Part shown: positions 3,944 through 6,691 of the stretch, in pieces | How the letters are laid out: each line of letters begins with the position of its first letter | Position numbering within the stretch: position 1 is the stretch's first letter | The notes under the pieces: generated by a model | Seen by the model: only the letters and a program-made list of their open reading frames with translations | Told to the model about the DNA's origin: nothing | Database searches by the model: none | Program-made: the position numbers and the translations under genes | NCBI GenBank assembly: GCA_012841225.1 | Contig: DUVD01000290.1 | Span: 1 to 6,691, forward strand | Direction of reading: 5' to 3' | Length of the DNA stretch: 6,691 nt | Origin: Fibrobacter sp. | Lineage (GTDB): Bacteria; Fibrobacterota; Fibrobacteria; Fibrobacterales; Fibrobacteraceae

Positions 3944-6316
3944 ATGAATTTTTCTGCAGTAATCTCCGAAGAATTGAAAATCGAAGAGTGGCGCGTTGCC
4001 AAAGCTCTTGAATTAATGGAGCAGGGTGGAACAATCCCATTTATTGCGCGTTACCGTAAAGACCAAACGGGCACCCTAGATGAAATACAACTTCGCGATA
4101 TTTCACATCGTCGTGAATACCTACAAGAAATTAAAGAACGCAAAGAAACAATCCTCAAGAGCATTGAAGAACAAGGAATGCTTACTCCTGAATTAAAAGC
4201 ACAAATTGAAAAATGCAAGGAAAAGACTTTACTCGAAGACTTATACGCTCCTTATAAACCTAAAAAGCGTACCAAAGCAACCATAGCCAAAGAGCTTGGA
4301 CTGGAACCGCTCGCTCGCACCATTATGGAGCAAGAACCCGGTTCTAACACAGCGGAAGAAATCGGTCGGATTTACCTATCCGAAGAAAAAGGCCTCGCCG
4401 ATCCTAAAGCTGCTATTAGTGGAGCTTGTGACATCCTCGCCGAAGAGTTTGCCGACAACGCTGTATATCGCCAACACTGCCGTGCCCAGATCGAAAAGCA
4501 AGGTGTTATGGTTTCTAAAGTCCGTAAGGAATTTGAAAAGCAAGAAACAAAGTTTAGCAACTACTATGACTTCTCTGAACCTGTCGCTAAAATCCCAAGT
4601 CATCGCATGCTTGCACTTCGCCGTGGCGAAAAAGAAAAAATCCTTCGCTTAACCATTGAAGTACCAAACGAAGAGCTCGTTAGCTATCTCCAAAATCAAG
4701 TCATTAAAGGGGACTCCATTTGGAAGACCTATTTAGAAGAGACTTGCAAAGACGCTTGGGAGCGCTTGTTAAAGCCAAGCATGGAAAGCGAAGTGCGCAT
4801 GCTATTAAAAGAAGCAGCCGAAGAAGAAGCATTTAAGGTGTTTAGCAAAAACTTGCAAGATGTTTTACTTGCGCCACCCGCTGGCCACAAATCGGTGCTC
4901 GCTCTTGATCCTGGATTCCGTTCGGGTTGTAAGGTCGCCGTTTTAGATGAAAATGGTAAGTTCATGGATCACGGGGTTGTTTACCCTCATGAACCCCAAA
5001 AGAAAACGGTCGAAGCCGCCGCTTATATAATGCAGCTAGTCGAAAAGTATAACATCGACCTCATCGCCATTGGCAACGGCACCGCTAGCCGAGAAACCGA
5101 TGCTTTCTGTACTTCTATTGCGGCTAAGTTTAAAGGCAAAATGCCTCCTCGCGTAATAGTGAGCGAATCTGGTGCTTCGGTATACTCTGCAAGCATGATC
5201 GCCATCGAAGAATTTCCCAAAGAAGATGTAACCACTCGTGGTGCCATTTGTATTGGGCGTCGTTTACAAGATCCTTTAGCGGAACTCGTCAAAATAGACC
5301 CTAAAGCTATTGGCGTTGGGCAGTACCAACATGATGTAAACCAACGCGGTTTAAAAAAGCGACTAGACGAATCCGTCGAAAGCTGTGTTAACTTAGTGGG
5401 TGTCGATGTCAATAGTGCGAGTGCGCCACTCCTTGGCTACGTCGCTGGAGTTACCCGTAATCTTGCCGAAAACATTGTAAAGCATCGCAACGAAAAAGGT
5501 TCTTTTAAGAGCCGTCAAGACTTACTCACCGTTAAGGGCTTTGGCCCAAAAGCCTTTGAGCAAGCAGCGGGCTTTATGCGCGTCTCTGGATCCGAAAACC
5601 CATTAGACTGCAGCGCCGTTCACCCCGAAAACTATTCTCTCGTCGAGCGCATCGCCGAAAAGGTTGGCGTACCTGTAGTAGAGTTAGTGGGCAACGCCGA
5701 TGTTGTTCGCGGCATTAACGTCGAAGAGTTTTTAAGCGACGAAGTCGGTAAGCATACCTTAGATGATATTATTGCTGAACTCGAAAAACCATCTCGTGAC
5801 CCACGTCAAGAATTCCGTTACGCCAAGTTTGACGATAAAATCCAAACCATCCAAGACTTAGTTACAGGCAGCTGGATGGAAGGCGTCGTGACCAATGTCG
5901 CTAACTTTGGCGCATTTGTAGACATTGGCGTTCATCAAGATGGCTTAGTGCATGTTTCCGAAATAAGTGACAAATTCGTAGAAGATGCCAAGACGGTTTT
6001 GACTGTGGGCGGTGTTGTTAAAGTACGCGTCATGGCGGTTAACGTCCCTCAAAAACGAATTAGCCTTTCTATGAAACAAGAATCCTTAACAGAAGGCACA
6101 GTTGCTGGAGCCGGTGGCAACGCTAAATCACGTACCCCTTACAACAGAAACAAGCGCAATAACGACCGCACCCCTCCAGTTCAAGGACACGCGACGATTG
6201 CCGATTTAAAAGCAAAGCTCACTGGCAAGAGCCCTTCTAGGCCTGCGCCTAAAGCACCTCAAGTTCAAATTGGAAAAATGAATTCGATCCTAAAGCAAAT
6301 CATGAAAAAAGGCTAA
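3944..6316 (+). CDS. tex: Tex family RNA-binding transcription accessory protein
   Basis: The 790-residue protein is a full-length Tex, the bacterial relative of eukaryotic Spt6. It binds nucleic acid and influences transcription and gene expression, but its exact mechanism is not settled. Visible domains in order: N-terminal helical region with GGTIPFIARYRKDQTG near 28-43 and LLEDLYAPYKPKKRTK further on; YqgF/RNase H-like domain starting LALDPGFRSGCKVAV (D322) with IGNGTASRE (376-384); ASVYSAS and RRLQDPLAELVKIDP; helix-hairpin-helix region from VGVDVNSAS (485) through VKGFGPKAFEQAAGF; and an S1 domain from about 642 to 711 (EGVVTNVANFGAFVDIG, DGLVHVSEIS). The last 80 or so residues form a Gly/Asn/Lys/Arg/Pro-rich, probably disordered tail containing ATIADLKAKLTGK and a basic end. 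Arginine codons are mostly CGT/CGC, suggesting strong expression. It appears monocistronic, with a terminator directly after it. Confidence 0.97.
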   Translation: MNFSAVISEELKIEEWRVAKALELMEQGGTIPFIARYRKDQTGTLDEIQLRDISHRREYLQEIKERKETILKSIEEQGMLTPELKAQIEKCKEKTLLEDLYAPYKPKKRTKATIAKELGLEPLARTIMEQEPGSNTAEEIGRIYLSEEKGLADPKAAISGACDILAEEFADNAVYRQHCRAQIEKQGVMVSKVRKEFEKQETKFSNYYDFSEPVAKIPSHRMLALRRGEKEKILRLTIEVPNEELVSYLQNQVIKGDSIWKTYLEETCKDAWERLLKPSMESEVRMLLKEAAEEEAFKVFSKNLQDVLLAPPAGHKSVLALDPGFRSGCKVAVLDENGKFMDHGVVYPHEPQKKTVEAAAYIMQLVEKYNIDLIAIGNGTASRETDAFCTSIAAKFKGKMPPRVIVSESGASVYSASMIAIEEFPKEDVTTRGAICIGRRLQDPLAELVKIDPKAIGVGQYQHDVNQRGLKKRLDESVESCVNLVGVDVNSASAPLLGYVAGVTRNLAENIVKHRNEKGSFKSRQDLLTVKGFGPKAFEQAAGFMRVSGSENPLDCSAVHPENYSLVERIAEKVGVPVVELVGNADVVRGINVEEFLSDEVGKHTLDDIIAELEKPSRDPRQEFRYAKFDDKIQTIQDLVTGSWMEGVVTNVANFGAFVDIGVHQDGLVHVSEISDKFVEDAKTVLTVGGVVKVRVMAVNVPQKRISLSMKQESLTEGTVAGAGGNAKSRTPYNRNKRNNDRTPPVQGHATIADLKAKLTGKSPSRPAPKAPQVQIGKMNSILKQIMKKG

Positions 6317-6334
6317 AAACAAAACGAAATAAAT

Positions 6335-6369
6335 AAAAAAACTTCTCGTAGCATTACGGGAAGTTTTTT
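6335..6369 (+). terminator. Rho-independent terminator after tex
   Basis: A nine-base stem (6342-6350 with 6355-6363, one T/G wobble) closes a four-base loop GCAT. It is flanked by A7 before and T6 after, so the stem extends as A-T pairs. It begins about 20 bases past the tex stop. Because of the flanking A and T runs it could work in both directions, but no leftward gene ends here. Confidence 0.85.
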
Positions 6370-6426
6370 GTTATTGTATAAAAGAAAAGATCAATCGATT
6401 TACAGTAACACTACAACGAGGAACGA

Positions 6427-6690
6427 ATGAAAAATAATAAATTTTGTCAAAGTTGCGGCATGCCACTGAACAAAGACCCTGAGAAGGGAGGCACAGAAAA
6501 AGACGGAAGCAAGAGTGAATTATACTGCTCTTACTGCTATCAAGGTGGAACGTTTTGTAGCCCAGAGATTGACACGGCAGAGAAAATGCAGAAATTTTGC
6601 ATCGAAAAAATGAGAGAACAGGGTATGCCAAAATTCATCGCTTGGCTTTTTACACGCGTGATACCAAAACTCACAAGATGGAAAGAGTAA
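6427..6690 (+). CDS. Small zinc-ribbon protein (putative zinc ribbon domain family)
   Basis: The complete 87-residue protein starts MKNNKFCQSCGMPLNKDPE and contains GTEKDGSKSELYC, CSYCYQGGTF and then an acidic-to-helical segment. C7/C10 and C34/C37 form two CxxC knuckles. This matches the small family I know as 'putative zinc ribbon domain' (CQSCGMPL...GTExDGS...YCxYCYxxGxF), whose function is not established. Two extra cysteines (C44, C58) lie outside the knuckles. The C-terminal part, roughly 50-87, is amphipathic and ends in a basic, aromatic stretch (IAWLFTRVIPKLTRWKE), without a clear membrane span. GAGGA four bases before the ATG is the ribosome binding site. It lies beyond the tex terminator, so it needs its own promoter. 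TATAAA at 6377-6382 is a possible -10 without a good -35. AGA codons are used for Arg, unlike tex. The stop ends one base before the window edge. Confidence 0.88.
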   Translation: MKNNKFCQSCGMPLNKDPEKGGTEKDGSKSELYCSYCYQGGTFCSPEIDTAEKMQKFCIEKMREQGMPKFIAWLFTRVIPKLTRWKE

Positions 6691-6691
6691 A

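Overview
The window is an ordinary-looking stretch of bacterial chromosome with moderate-to-low GC. It is densely packed and shows no phage, transposon, CRISPR or RNA-gene signal. Two gene blocks diverge from an AT-rich intergenic region at about 3761-3943. The species cannot be fixed from this sequence. The genes (Tex, RecO with a zinc finger, PanB, HIT, Ppx/GppA, an RluB/RsuA-type pseudouridine synthase) are widespread. A Lys/Ala/Pro-rich histone-H1-like protein beside them is of a kind known from several Gram-negative phyla, such as Chlamydiota, Bdellovibrionota and possibly Fibrobacterota, so the assignment stays open.

Leftward block (minus strand, transcribed from about 3780 down to 1). 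A HIT-family nucleotide hydrolase is followed closely by recO (recombination mediator), which overlaps panB (ketopantoate hydroxymethyltransferase, pantothenate/CoA synthesis) by 13 bases. A 122-base gap then carries a credible sigma70-type promoter and a good Shine-Dalgarno for a 137-residue basic repeat protein of only seven amino-acid types, with 25 Lys-Lys pairs. This is probably a nucleoid-associated, H1/Hc-like DNA-binding protein. A stem-loop terminator follows it. Twenty bases beyond the hairpin and its T tract, three overlapping genes begin: an unrecognised 112-residue helical protein, a short Ppx/GppA-family exopolyphosphatase/pppGpp phosphatase, and the first 40 residues of an S4-domain pseudouridine synthase that runs off the left edge.

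Rightward block (plus strand). A complete tex gene (790 residues: N-terminal helical region, YqgF-like RNase H fold, helix-hairpin-helix, S1, basic C-terminal tail) ends in a clear intrinsic terminator. A small complete gene for an 87-residue zinc-ribbon protein lies beyond it and ends one base before the window edge.

Functionally this is housekeeping: DNA repair, nucleoid organisation, RNA-linked proteins, coenzyme A supply and phosphate-signal turnover. I found no convincing new multi-gene system. The items most worth a second look are the histone-like repeat protein with its own promoter, and the unknown gene translationally coupled to the Ppx/GppA gene.
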